A stretch of DNA of 64,000 nucleotides from JAJDAT01 sp964344185 (GCA_964344185.1 CAYFMN010000010.1:53345-117344); one strand, 5' to 3'. Shown: positions 1-10,699, numbered from the stretch's first letter. Notes: generated by a model not told the origin, from the letters alone. Numbers and translations: made by a program.

Positions 1-751
1 GAATCATATGTCCTTTAACATCCAAAGTTTCATTTGGTATATCGATTTTCAAAAACTTTAGATATTTGTTTAATTCTTTTCTCAGAGTTTTTTTGTTATG
101 GCTTAACATTCCAATTGATAAATGAGAACGTTTGGGAAATACCCAGCCATATCCTTTGGTTATTTGGCCAAAATCAAACCGGGCTTTATTTTGGAACCGT
201 TCCATAATGTTGTTGGAAACTGGCAATTCAACTTCGGCGGCGGGAACGAGGCATCGGTTGTCCGGCCAATTTAGGAGCTTTGCCAGCCTACCGGCTGCTC
301 CATCAGACAAAATTAAGTATTTCCCTTCAAACTTGCCCTTATTTGTCGATATCTCCACATAATCGCTTTTAGCGGCTAAGCTGTTGACTGGAGTTTTTTC
401 AAATATTTGCGCACCTGCGTTTTTTGCTGAATCAATTAATGCGTAATCGAATTTGTTGCGCATCACCATGGTCACTAATGGTTTTTCTGCGCTAGATACA
501 AAGGGGTTTGGAAATTTTGAATCGAGAAAAAGCTCAAGGTGAGAACATTCATTTTCTGAGATATCATTTAAGTTGGAAGGATAGATCTTTGCCGCTCTAC
601 GCGTAATCCCTCCAGCGCATACCTTATTCCTTGGCAAGTTGTATTTTTCAAACAAGGCTACACTTAACTTGTTTTTAGAAAGGTGGTATGCGGCGTTACC
701 GCCTGCGGGACCGGCGCCTATGACAATTACGTCAAATTGGTTTGAATTCAT
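1..751 (-). CDS. Geranylgeranyl reductase family FAD-dependent oxidoreductase, C-terminus cut by window edge
   Basis: The first 250 codons are present and the rest runs off the left edge. The N-terminus has a Rossmann FAD-binding motif (DVIVIGAGPAGGNAA, residues 7-21), followed by the KVCAGGITRRA motif seen in the geranylgeranyl reductase / flavin halogenase-like family, and a later ILSDGAAG motif that resembles the second FAD contact. Family members reduce isoprenoid chains or related substrates; the substrate here cannot be told. The start is the ATG at 751-749. It lies 56 bp upstream of the stop of nothing else on this strand: the next minus-strand gene ends at 808, so this gene could be read after the ATPase cluster. 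Family assignment is good, substrate unknown. Confidence 0.8.
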   Translation of the reverse strand, partial: MNSNQFDVIVIGAGPAGGNAAYHLSKNKLSVALFEKYNLPRNKVCAGGITRRAAKIYPSNLNDISENECSHLELFLDSKFPNPFVSSAEKPLVTMVMRNKFDYALIDSAKNAGAQIFEKTPVNSLAAKSDYVEISTNKGKFEGKYLILSDGAAGRLAKLLNWPDNRCLVPAAEVELPVSNNIMERFQNKARFDFGQITKGYGWVFPKRSHLSIGMLSHNKKTLRKELNKYLKFLKIDIPNETLDVKGHMI

Positions 752-807
752 TGGAGTGAGGGTACTGTCAACGAATCATTTTGTAGGAATCGTTTAATGA
801 AAGGTCG

Positions 808-3800
808 TTAGAAGTTACAGACTGCCAACACTTGTTTTAAGTCGCAATAACCGCGAAATATTTTCCAAATTCCATCTTGTTTTAAAGTATTCATTCCTTC
901 GTGGATGGCTTGCTCTTTTATTTGTTTCAGATCAGCCTTCTCAACAATCAATTGTTTGATTGCGGGAGTCATTTCCATGATTTCATAAATACATGTCCTG
1001 CCAGAATACCCAGACCCGTTGCATTTGCCGCATCCCGCAGGTTTATAGAGTTTTAATTTGTCCGTATATTTGATTCCCAGTTTTGGAAAACCTTCTTTGC
1101 CATATTCTTGCATTAATTGGTCAAATTCTTCTTTGGCTGGATGATAGCTTTCTTTACAGGTTTTACAAAGGGTAACAACAAACCTTTGCGCTCCGATTAA
1201 CAACAATCCTTGAGCTAAGTTCATTGGATTAAGTTCTAAATTTAACATATGTCTAATCGCGTCTATAGTCGAATTCAGGCGTAGGGTAGAAATGATTAAA
1301 CGTCCTGTTAACGCTGTTTCTAAAGCGACTCCTGCGGTTTCTTTGTCGTCTAATTCTCCCAAGAGAATTACGTCGGCGTCTCCATTTGCCAAAGAATTTA
1401 TGGCTTTTAAATAAGTTAAACCATTTTTTTCGTCAATTTGAATTTGACGCAGTCCGCTTTGAACAATTTCTACTGGGTTTTCGGCTGTGAAGATTTTTAT
1501 CCTTGGAGAATTAATATGCTCTAAACAAGAGTGAACCATAGTTGTTTTGCCCGATCCAGACGGCCCTACAAAGAGCATCATTCCATTTGGTTTTCTTAAG
1601 TTATCCTCTATAAGCCCCAAATTTCGGCTGAATAGATTCATTTCTTTTAAAGGAATAGGTTTAAGGGATTCTACTTTATGAATCACTACGTCTTCAGTTT
1701 GGCCGAATGTAGGATAAATGGATAATTTATATTCAATTTCTTCATGGCCAATCTTCATTTTAAATTTGCCGTCTTGCGGCACGTGACTGTCTGTGATGGA
1801 AAGTTTGGCCATCTTTTTTAAAATTGTAATGATGTCGCGGGGACTTATATCCGACTCAGGATGATATTGTCTGCATACGCCATCCACCCTGAATCGTATT
1901 GATATTGATCGATTTCCTAATGCCGGTTCAAAATGGATGTCCGAAGCTTGTTGACTGAGAGCGTCCGTTAAAATGTCTTGAACGCGGATAGCCGTCATGT
2001 TATCGGCTTGCGTTAACGTTTCATTTGCGTCCGCTGTATCTTCATCTTCGCCTCCTTCCATTTCGGCGATCAGGGCGTCAACATCAATCGAGCCTTGGTC
2101 GGTGGATGGATTTCCTATAATTTTAGCGACAGGTTGCCTGGAACCAAAGCCTTCCGTGATCGGTTTCCCTCCAGATAAATAGTTAAGAATATCCTCTTTG
2201 ATACAAACCTTGAACTCCAATTCATTTTTTGGAAAAAGCATGGCAATCTTGCTAACCGTATCTGAGTTTTCAGGATCTACAATAGCCACAATCATAGTTG
2301 AATCTTTAACGGAGACTGGAAGCCACAACTCTTCTTTTAGTTCTTTTTTGTTTAGGCTGGTAGTTAGATCTTTTGTTATTAGGCCTGGTTCGGATAAATC
2401 TATAAAGGGAAGGTTGTAATAATGAGCAAGGGATTTTCCTATTTCCTTTTTTTCAAAGCCATGGTCTTTGATTAGCACGTATTCGGGGCTTAACCTTTGT
2501 CTCCTTGCGCCAATATTAGCTGCGGTCAATTCGTTTTGGGATAAAGTTTCGTTTTTAATTAATAAATCAAATCGTGTTTTTTTCTCTTTAGAATATTTTG
2601 TTTGATTGTGCAACCCAAGCGCTAACACTTCAGAAATGATTTCGGCGGTGTTTTCATCCTGTTTGTTAAATGTTGAACCGTTAGTTTTATTTACAAGTTG
2701 CAATACTCCCATTAATTGGCCTTGGAATATTAATGGATAAACCAGCATAGCCTTAGAAGTAAATCCAGAAGCCTTATCCCATTTGTCGTCAAAGCGCAGT
2801 TGTGGGTGAAAGCATGTTAGCTCTACGCTATTGTGGACATCGCTAATATTAGCGGGTTTTAACAGCGTAGAAACGCATCCCGCAATACTTTTAGGCGAAA
2901 CGGGAACCCTAATCTCTTTTATAGCTTGCCCTGATTTAATTTTTGAAAATACTTCATTGGTTTTTTTATCGTAAGCGTAGATGGTTAGGCGCTCAGCATG
3001 AAATAGTTCTAAAAGAGAATCTTTTAATTTTAGGAGAATATCGTCTACATTGTTTGCAGAATGAATAGCAACGGAAATAGCTCGAATTTTTTCTTCACGA
3101 TACATTTTGCTAAAGGCTAAAGAAAGCGTTTTAGCAAACATTTCGCCGCCTTTCTCGTCGGCGGTGTTAAACGGAGGGTCTTCTACCTGCCTCATGACTT
3201 GCAAAACTCCCATTAGTTGAGAGTCGTGTATTAAGGGAAAGACCATCATAGATTTAAGGTCTTTCATAAAGGTGCTATTAAACGATAATTCCGGGTGATA
3301 TCTCTTTAACTCTTGTGTGTCGTAAACATTGGCTATCATCATCGGTTTCTTAAGCATAGCCACACAACCCGAGATACTCTTAGGGTTTATTGGGACCCTG
3401 ATTTCATTTATGTCGTCTTTCTCTGTCTTGAATTTCGAGAAAACTTCATTTTTGGAATGGTCTACTCCGTAAATAGTAATTAATTTAGCGTCAAACAAAT
3501 CCAACATGGAATCTCTGAGATCAATTATTACTTCGTCTATATTTTTGGCTGAATGTATGGCTTGAGTAAGAGCTTGAACTTTTTCTCCCTTTTTTTCGAA
3601 AGAGGAGCCTTTTAAATTCATGCCTTCGCCTTCTATTTCCTGAGTTTCTATTTTTAGAATGGCGACGCCAATACTTGGAGTTAATTCTTTAGCTCTTTTA
3701 AAGTCGTCTGGTGAAAATGGAGTGCCGTCTTTTTTATTAAACATTTCCATTATTCCCACCAATTTTTTATTGTGTGGAATTGGAAGGGCCATTACCGACC

Positions 3801-4188
3801 TTGGGTCAATTTTGAGATTTGAACTCCACCAAGAGTCAAAGTTGAGGTCTGGATGATAGGATGTTAATTCTTCCGATGTTTTGGCGTTTGATATGCGTAT
3901 TGGCTTGCCTGTAGCGGCGCAAAAGCCCGCAAGACTTTTGCGGCTGATGTCCACTCTTATTTCATCGTTATCATCTTCAAAGTTTACCGAATAAAGTTGC
4001 CGGTTTGGTCGATCTAAAGCAAAAACCACAATTTCCTCGCATTCTAAATAATCTAATAGCTTTTCTCGGCTTTGTTTCCAAACTTCTATCATATTGGCAG
4101 CCGAGTAAAATTGAGAAAAAATTGAGTTTGCTTTGTTCGAATCTTCTTCGAATTTTTTATTTGGCTCTACTGTGATGGGAGAGTTCAT
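808..4188 (-). CDS. Triple-GAF PilB/GspE-type ATPase with degenerate motor motifs
   Basis: 1126 residues. Three GAF-like sensor repeats (about 30-185, 205-370, 375-535) share sequence with each other (an EIRVPI/EIRVDIS..SI.GC motif in each). They are followed by a region resembling the MshE N-terminal domain (about 550-690) and a GspE/PilB secretion-pilus ATPase domain (about 760-1126). Walker A is intact (GPSGSGKTT, about 873-881) and the zinc-type CxxC pairs (CKTC, CGKC) are present. Other conserved motor residues are changed relative to the next two genes: GELDD replaces GEMRD, TGRLIISTLRLNS replaces TGHLVFSTLHTNS, and the ELRVA and MRIL arginine-bearing segments read YKLSI and IHKV. It may bind ATP but hydrolyse poorly. 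It is the last of three tandem paralogues, 53 bp after the middle one. The role (type IV pilus, type II secretion or a regulator) is inferred from family only; no other pilus genes are in the window. Confidence 0.85.
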   Translation of the reverse strand: MNSPITVEPNKKFEEDSNKANSIFSQFYSAANMIEVWKQSREKLLDYLECEEIVVFALDRPNRQLYSVNFEDDNDEIRVDISRKSLAGFCAATGKPIRISNAKTSEELTSYHPDLNFDSWWSSNLKIDPRSVMALPIPHNKKLVGIMEMFNKKDGTPFSPDDFKRAKELTPSIGVAILKIETQEIEGEGMNLKGSSFEKKGEKVQALTQAIHSAKNIDEVIIDLRDSMLDLFDAKLITIYGVDHSKNEVFSKFKTEKDDINEIRVPINPKSISGCVAMLKKPMMIANVYDTQELKRYHPELSFNSTFMKDLKSMMVFPLIHDSQLMGVLQVMRQVEDPPFNTADEKGGEMFAKTLSLAFSKMYREEKIRAISVAIHSANNVDDILLKLKDSLLELFHAERLTIYAYDKKTNEVFSKIKSGQAIKEIRVPVSPKSIAGCVSTLLKPANISDVHNSVELTCFHPQLRFDDKWDKASGFTSKAMLVYPLIFQGQLMGVLQLVNKTNGSTFNKQDENTAEIISEVLALGLHNQTKYSKEKKTRFDLLIKNETLSQNELTAANIGARRQRLSPEYVLIKDHGFEKKEIGKSLAHYYNLPFIDLSEPGLITKDLTTSLNKKELKEELWLPVSVKDSTMIVAIVDPENSDTVSKIAMLFPKNELEFKVCIKEDILNYLSGGKPITEGFGSRQPVAKIIGNPSTDQGSIDVDALIAEMEGGEDEDTADANETLTQADNMTAIRVQDILTDALSQQASDIHFEPALGNRSISIRFRVDGVCRQYHPESDISPRDIITILKKMAKLSITDSHVPQDGKFKMKIGHEEIEYKLSIYPTFGQTEDVVIHKVESLKPIPLKEMNLFSRNLGLIEDNLRKPNGMMLFVGPSGSGKTTMVHSCLEHINSPRIKIFTAENPVEIVQSGLRQIQIDEKNGLTYLKAINSLANGDADVILLGELDDKETAGVALETALTGRLIISTLRLNSTIDAIRHMLNLELNPMNLAQGLLLIGAQRFVVTLCKTCKESYHPAKEEFDQLMQEYGKEGFPKLGIKYTDKLKLYKPAGCGKCNGSGYSGRTCIYEIMEMTPAIKQLIVEKADLKQIKEQAIHEGMNTLKQDGIWKIFRGYCDLKQVLAVCNF

Positions 4189-4241
4189 TTTATTTGCCGG
4201 TTAGGTTTTGGAGCTTATCGTTTTGGTCGTTATTTAATAAT

Positions 4242-7106
4242 TTATGCGATACAAACCGCTAACACTTGTTTGAGATCGCATTGTCCTTTAAATATTTTCC
4301 ATATGCCGTCCTGTTTTAATGTGGTCATACCATCGCCAATAGCTTGAGCTCTTAGTTTTTCAACTAATTCTTTCTTCATGACCATTCTTTTTATATCAGG
4401 CGTTCCTTCTAACAATTCGTGAAGACCTGTTCTTCCAGAATAGCCAGTATCGCTACATTTAGAGCAACCTACCGGTCGATAAAGAGCAAGGTCTTTACTG
4501 TATTCAATTCCAAGTTTAGAAAAATCGCTCGCTCCATACTCTTGGACTAGTTTTTGAAACTCATCTTCTGTAGGGTTATAAGCCTCTTTACATTCTTTAC
4601 ATAAGGTTCTTACAAGTCTTTGCGCAACAATTAATAAAAGAGCGTCCGCAAAATTTAGTGGGTTCATTCCCATATCTAAGAGACGGGTAATAGTTTCAGG
4701 AGCAGAGTTAGTATGTAATGTGCTAAATACTAAATGCCCTGTGAGGGAAGCTTCTAAACCAATAGAGCAGGTTTCCGAATCGCGCATTTCTCCCACCATA
4801 ATGACATCTGGATCGCCTCGAAGAAAAGAACGCATGGCCCGTGCGAAGTCTAATCCAATTTTAGAATGCATTTGAACTTGTCGGAGTCCTTTTTGGGTGA
4901 TTTCAACAGGGTATTCGGCTGTCCATATTTTGCGATCTGGTTCGTTAATATAACCAAGGCAGGAGTGCAAGGTGGTTGTTTTACCCGAACCAGTTGGACC
5001 AACCACTAGGATTAACCCGTAAGGTTTTTTAACCATTCCTTGGATTAAATGAAGGTTTCGGTCGGAAAAATTCATTTTATCCAAAGGAATAGGTTTGCTT
5101 GCCGCAAGTATCCGCATTACCACGTCTTCATTACCGCCCACAGTAGGGCAGGTGGCAACGCGCAATTCAATTTCTTTTGCCCCATATTTCATTTTTATTT
5201 TTCCGTCTTGCGGAAGTCGTTTTTCGGCAATGTCCAATTTGGACATAATTTTTAAACGTGAGACAAAAGCTTGTTTGTATAAATGAGGTATTTCTTCGTA
5301 TTGTCTGCAAGCCCCGTCTTTACGAAATCGAACCAGCATATTTTCCTTGCCAACTCCAGGCTCCACATGAATATCGGAGACACCGCTTGCGTAAGCGTCT
5401 GTTATTACTTTATTAACTAAACGGACAATGGTGCTGTCGTTATCGCTAATTGCGCTATCTTCTTCTACATCGTCTTCAACGATGCCCATGTCGTCTTTTT
5501 CATTTTTTAATGAATCTAATAAAGACGAAATTTCTTCAGAATATTCTTCTGCCTCGGTGGTTGTTGGAGTTTCTCCAACCGATGCATTTAAGTAATCCCA
5601 AATATCTAACCGCAACCCGACTTTAAATATTATTTCTTGTTTCGGAAAAATTAGTTTTATGTTTTGAATTTTTTCTTGGTTGTTTGGATCGTCAATTAAG
5701 ATCTCAACTTTCTGCCCTTCTTTTGATAAAGGCACCCAAAAGTTTTTTGCGAGATAGTTCTTGTTTAGACCTTCGAAGACATTGCCAGGCAAAATAAAAG
5801 AAGAGTCGTAACCAAAATAGGGAAGTTTATAAAAGTCAGAAAGCGACTTCCCTATCTCTTTACGTTTTATTCCGTGGTCGTTGGCCAATATTGTTTGAGG
5901 ATCTAGATTGGATTTTCGAGCTTTTGCAATAGCGTTGGTTAGCTCTTCAACAGAAATGAGGCCGTTGTAAATAAGGTAACTGAATTTGGTGGGAACTTGT
6001 TTTACAAACTTTCTTTGATTAAAGAATGCAAGGGCTAAAGTTTCCGACATTAATTGGGCTTGTTGCTCATCAAGGGCGTTAAATTGATCTCCCTCTTTTT
6101 TATTTATTAATTGAATAATGCCCATTAACTGATTGTCAAATATCAGAGGGTAAACTAGCATTGAGCGTGTCCTATAGCCCGTTTTCTTATCCCATGAGCC
6201 GTCGAAACTTAGTTCTGCGTGGATTTTTTTAAGTTCTTTATCATCGTAAACGTCTTTTAAATTGAGGCGTTTTTGTTCTAGAGCGACAAAACCTGCGATA
6301 CTTCGCGGAGATATTGGAACTCGAATTTCATTAATGGAATCTCCGCTTTTAACTTTGGAAACAATTTCGTTTTTTTCTGACTGTACTGCATAAATAGTAA
6401 TGGATTCGGCGTCGAACAACTCCAGTATTGAGTTTTTTTGTTCGATCAAAATTTCATCGACGTTTCTTGCAGAGTGAATTGCCTGCGTGATTGCATGAAA
6501 CTTTTCTTGTCTTTCTAAATTGGATTTTGTCGCGCTATCTACTTCTAGTTTTTCCAAATCTAATTTAGACATCGCCTGTCCGAGAATTGGAGAAATTTCT
6601 TTAGCTCGTCGAAAATCCTTTTCTGAAAATTTATTGCTAGAGTTTTTGTTTATAACTTCTAATACGCCTACCAATTTTTTATTGTGAGGTAGGGGAATGG
6701 CCATAATTGATTTAGTTTTAAAATTTAACTTTTTGTCCCATGTTGGATCGAATTTGAGATCGGGGTGATATTTTAATAGTTCTTCCTTGTCGTGTACGTT
6801 TTCTATATTTAAGGACATTCCCACGGCAGAAACAAACCCCGCAATACTCTTTCTTGAAATATCGATACGAATTTCTGGATATTTTTCGGTAACTTCATTT
6901 CTAGAAAATAATTGTCTATTTGCTCTATCCAACCCGAATAAAGTAATCACTTCGCAATCAAAAACCTCTTTAAGGAGTTGGGCTAGGTCGGGTATTAAGT
7001 CGTTTACTTTATCCCCATATTGAATAAGGTTGGATAGCGCTTTCCAGCGGTTTTCGACTTCTTTTAAGTCGTTTTCAGCTAGTGGGGATTTGAGATAAGT
7101 TGGCAT
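4242..7106 (-). CDS. Double-GAF PilB/GspE-type ATPase
   Basis: 954 residues. Two GAF domains (about 30-190 and 205-370) lead into an MshE-N-like region (about 385-510), an acidic linker rich in E and D (about 525-560) and a full GspE/PilB motor. Motor motifs are canonical: Walker A GPTGSGKTT (about 700-708), Walker B region DPDVIMVGEMRD, His box TGHLVFSTLHTNS, and CxxC pairs CKEC and CSKC. This is the best-preserved of the three tandem copies and probably the active ATPase. GAF domains on such ATPases are unusual and suggest small-molecule control of pilus extension, secretion or another motor function. The start ATG at 7106 is followed by MPTYLKSP; the upstream neighbour ends 58 bp away, so the three genes are probably one operon. 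Confidence 0.88.
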   Translation of the reverse strand: MPTYLKSPLAENDLKEVENRWKALSNLIQYGDKVNDLIPDLAQLLKEVFDCEVITLFGLDRANRQLFSRNEVTEKYPEIRIDISRKSIAGFVSAVGMSLNIENVHDKEELLKYHPDLKFDPTWDKKLNFKTKSIMAIPLPHNKKLVGVLEVINKNSSNKFSEKDFRRAKEISPILGQAMSKLDLEKLEVDSATKSNLERQEKFHAITQAIHSARNVDEILIEQKNSILELFDAESITIYAVQSEKNEIVSKVKSGDSINEIRVPISPRSIAGFVALEQKRLNLKDVYDDKELKKIHAELSFDGSWDKKTGYRTRSMLVYPLIFDNQLMGIIQLINKKEGDQFNALDEQQAQLMSETLALAFFNQRKFVKQVPTKFSYLIYNGLISVEELTNAIAKARKSNLDPQTILANDHGIKRKEIGKSLSDFYKLPYFGYDSSFILPGNVFEGLNKNYLAKNFWVPLSKEGQKVEILIDDPNNQEKIQNIKLIFPKQEIIFKVGLRLDIWDYLNASVGETPTTTEAEEYSEEISSLLDSLKNEKDDMGIVEDDVEEDSAISDNDSTIVRLVNKVITDAYASGVSDIHVEPGVGKENMLVRFRKDGACRQYEEIPHLYKQAFVSRLKIMSKLDIAEKRLPQDGKIKMKYGAKEIELRVATCPTVGGNEDVVMRILAASKPIPLDKMNFSDRNLHLIQGMVKKPYGLILVVGPTGSGKTTTLHSCLGYINEPDRKIWTAEYPVEITQKGLRQVQMHSKIGLDFARAMRSFLRGDPDVIMVGEMRDSETCSIGLEASLTGHLVFSTLHTNSAPETITRLLDMGMNPLNFADALLLIVAQRLVRTLCKECKEAYNPTEDEFQKLVQEYGASDFSKLGIEYSKDLALYRPVGCSKCSDTGYSGRTGLHELLEGTPDIKRMVMKKELVEKLRAQAIGDGMTTLKQDGIWKIFKGQCDLKQVLAVCIA

Positions 7107-7164
7107 TGAAGTTCCGAAAAATTATTTCTTTATTCTATGAAAGTAATATACAAAATTTTGTGAT

Positions 7165-10061
7165 TTACGCCACACAAACGGCTAAGACTTGCTGTAAATC
7201 GCAATCCCCTTGAAAGATTTTAGCGATACCGTCTTGTTTTAAAGTGGTCATACCATCCTTTATAGCTTGTCTGCGTATATCTTCCATTAGCGCTTTTTTC
7301 ATGATCATGCGTTTGATTTCTGGTGTTCCTTCTAATATTTCATGCAGACCAGTACGCCCCGAATACCCGGTTTGACCACAACGAGCGCAGCCAACAGCCC
7401 GGTAAAAGGTTAAATAGTCTGAAAATTGGATTTCCAATCTTTCAAAATCGCCTGGGCCATATTCATCGACGATTCGATTAAACTCTTCGCGGTTTGGCTG
7501 GTATGGCTGTTTACAAAATTTACAAAGCGTTCTCGCCAGCCGTTGTGCGAGAATTACTAAAAGGGCGTCGGCGAAATTAATGGGATTCATTCCCATATCA
7601 ATAAGTCGCGTGATGGTTTCAGGAGCCGAGTTGGTATGTAAAGTACTTAACACTAAATGGCCCGTTAAAGAAGCTTCCAGGCCAATAGAGCAGGTTTCAA
7701 CGTCCCGCATTTCACCGACCATGATTACGTCGGGGTCGCCGCGCAAAAAGATCGCATGGCACGGGCAAAATCCAAGCCAATATTAGATTGCATTTGAACT
7801 TGTCTTAAGCCCTCTTGAGTTATTTCAACAGGATCTTCAGCAGTCCAAATCTTTTTTTCAGGTTTGTTGATGTGTCCTAAAACGGAATGTAGAGTGGTGG
7901 TTTTCCCGGAACCTGTGGGGCCAACAACCAACATTAATCCATAAGGTTTTTGGATCATTTTTTTGGTTAGTTCGAGGTTTCGCTTTGAAAAATTCATTTT
8001 CTCGAGAGGGATTGGTTTGCTAGAAGCCAAAATTCTCATTACGATATCTTCGTTCCCTCCAACGGTTGGGCAGGTAGCTACCCGCAGCTCTATCTCGTCG
8101 TCTCCAAAATTCATTTTTATTTTTCCGTCTTGCGGAAGACGTTTTTCTGCGATGTTTAGGCGAGCCATAATTTTTAGTCTCGATATAGTGGCTTGCTTAA
8201 ACATAAAAGGTATTTCTTCATATACCCGGCAAACGCCGTCTTTACGGAATCGGATTTTCATATTTTTCTTTTCGATTCCAGGTTCTATATGAATGTCGGA
8301 AACCCCATCCGCATAAGCTTCGGTAATAATTTTATTAACCAGCCTAACAATACCGCTGTTGCGGTCGCTGAACATGCTAACTTCTTCTTCCTTTGCGGCT
8401 TCTTGCGGTTCGGTTAATTCTCTTTCGGTTTGCAAGGAGTCTAAAATAGAAGAGAGTTCTTCGGGTTTTTGAGAAGATTTTTGTTGAGTAGACGCGACAG
8501 CCGAGTTAATAAAGTCGGCTATATCGGCTTTTAGGCCAACTTTAAATTCCAGGGTTTGCGTTGGATAGTTCAGCTTTATTTCTTCTATTTTTTTTTCGTC
8601 TTCTGGGTCGTCTATTAAGATTACGGCTTTTTGATCGTCTTGTTGAAGCGGCGTCCAATGCTTTTTAAGCAGAAACTCTTTGTTCAGGCCCGAAAATATT
8701 TCTTCAGGTAAAATAAAAGAACCATTAAATTCGAAGTAAGGAATTTTATAAAAATGTTCAAGCGATTTACCGATGTCTTCTCGTTTTAGAGAGAGTTCTT
8801 CTAACATTAACTTTTCAATATCGAGTTCCTCTTCGCGAGATTTTGCGGTAACGCGACTTAATTCGTCTTCCGTTATTTTCCCTCGGACAAGTAGGTGACT
8901 AAATTTAGACGCCTTGGCGCTCGCTAACCTCAATTGGTTACTAAAAGCTAAACCGAGTACATCGCAAATGATTTTTCCATTTTGCTCGTCATATTCGGAA
9001 AACTCTTCTTCATTGATTTTGTTTACGAGCTGAAGCACTCCCATAAGCTTTCCTTGGTTCATTATGGGCATTGCCAACATTGATTTGGTTTTAAAACCTG
9101 ACTTTTTATCCCAGGAATCGTCGAAAGTTAAGTCGTTGCTGAACTTTTTTAATTCTTCGCTATTTGAGACGTTTTTTATCTTGGCCGCTTTTTTTTCTAA
9201 AGCGACCCAGCCCGAAATACTTTTTGACGAAATAGGAACTCGAATTTCGTTTATAGCCTCGCCGGATTTAACTTTGGAATAGATTTCATTTTTTGAATAA
9301 TCCACTACATACATGGTGACAAGAGAGGCGTCAAAGAGTTGTAAGATTGGCTTTTTTAGAGTAATTAAGATTTCGTCTATTGATTCGGCTGAGTGAATGG
9401 CGTGAGATGTGGAAATGAGCCTCTCTTGGACATCTTCGACTTCCATTTTTACCATGGCAAGTCCAAGAGTAGTCGCTAACTCTCTAGCCATTTTTACGTC
9501 TTCGTTGTTAAACTTACCTCCATTTTTTTTGTTCAAAAGTTCTAAAACGCCCATTAACTTTTTATTATGAGGTAGAGGAACGATCAAGGCCGATTTAGTC
9601 AAGAATTCTGTTTTCTGGTCCCAACTGTCGTCGAAATGAAGATTTGGGTGTATCTTTTTTAGTTCGGACTTGTCATAAGCGTTTTCCACATTGAGCATTT
9701 TACCTGCCGAGGCAGCATATCCGGCCATGCTTAAAGGAGAAATATCCAGTCGGATTTCCTTAATTTTTTCGAGCTTTACGTTGCGAGAAAAAATTTGTTT
9801 ATTTGATCTATCAATGGCGTATATGGTGGCTTCCTCTGAACCAAAAGCTTCGGTTAAGTCTTTGGTTAGATTAAATAGTATAGGTTTGATGTTTTTCGAA
9901 GCTAAAATTTGATCTATGATAGGCTGAATTTTGTCCGAATACCGACGTTCGCGCCTCATCGTTTTGGAAGCGTATGAAACGGGAGTTACGTTGGATTTTG
10001 TCGAAGTTGGATTTGCTTCTGTTCCCACAGAAGTGGATGTTTTTGGGGTGTTCGGCGACAT
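7165..10061 (-). CDS. Double-GAF PilB/GspE-type ATPase, frameshifted
   Basis: Two reading frames, 10061-7725 and 7746-7165, make one protein of about 965 residues when one base is restored. The first frame runs through two GAF domains (about 40-200 and 210-375), the MshE-N-like region and Walker A (GPTGSGKTT, about 710-718), then ends falsely in RSFCAATPT. The second begins MRGDPDVIMVGEMRD. The paralogue at 4242-7106 reads RSFLRGDPD at the same place. Adding one base to the five-A run at 7745-7749 restores RSFLRGDPD exactly. The rest of the motor (His box TGHLVLSTLHTNS, CxxC pairs CKFC and CARC) is canonical, which favours a recent mutation, assembly error or recoding over old decay. It is the first gene of the three-gene cluster. 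Confidence 0.85.
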
Positions 10062-10234
10062 GAAAGTTTAGATTTTAGTTTAAAAAAAACTTTTTCAAAA
10101 TAATTGGAACTTTAATATATCGTACAACTATCTATTTGAAATTACAACAGTAATGCAGATTTAATCATGATAAATTACCGTTAATTTCTTATAAATTTCA
10201 TACTAATTTTTTGTGTTTGTGGGAAATAAATTTT
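10062..10234. other. Divergent intergenic region between the ATPase cluster and the GNAT gene
   Basis: About 170 bp, very AT-rich, between the minus-strand ATPase operon and the plus-strand acetyltransferase gene. It must hold the promoters for both directions, but I could not pick a convincing -35/-10 pair or operator. Confidence 0.5.
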
Positions 10235-10699
10235 ATGACATCTGAAAAATTTAATATACGCGATGCGACTATTACGGACGTTCCCATTCTCGCTGATATG
10301 AATATAGGAATCGCTCGTGAAACCGAGGGAAAAGAGTTAGATAAAGGGATTATTTCAGAAGGCGTAAAAATGGCTGTTACAGATCCATCGCTTGCCAGGT
10401 ATTTTGTGGCTGAACTGTCCGGCGTGATAGCGGGACAAACTATGGTGACTTATGAGTGGAGTGATTGGCGAGCCGGTCAAATATGGTGGTTGCAAAGTGT
10501 ATATGTATTACCACAATATAGGGGGAAGGGTTGTTTTCGGTCTCTTTATCAATATATAAGAGGCTTGGCTGAACAAGACTCTTTAGCGAGGGCTATTCGC
10601 CTATATGTTATGGACGATAATGAGATCGGTAAAGATGTCTATTCTAAAGTAGGGATGGGGCGCTCAGGTTACGTTGTTTATGAGGAAGAATGGGGTTGA
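10235..10699 (+). CDS. GNAT family N-acetyltransferase
   Basis: 154 residues from the ATG at 10235. An in-frame TTG lies 24 bp upstream (10211), but the ATG follows a GGGA stretch and begins MTSEKFNIRDATITD, the normal N-terminus of GNAT enzymes, so the ATG is preferred. The acetyl-CoA loop is visible as VLPQYRGKGCFRSLYQ, a variant of the V-x-x-x-x-RGxGxG/A motif, and a C-terminal RLYVMDDNEIGKDVYSKVGM segment matches the family's motif B. It transfers an acetyl group from acetyl-CoA to an amine; the substrate is unknown. No operon partner is evident. Confidence 0.85.
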   Translation: MTSEKFNIRDATITDVPILADMNIGIARETEGKELDKGIISEGVKMAVTDPSLARYFVAELSGVIAGQTMVTYEWSDWRAGQIWWLQSVYVLPQYRGKGCFRSLYQYIRGLAEQDSLARAIRLYVMDDNEIGKDVYSKVGMGRSGYVVYEEEWG

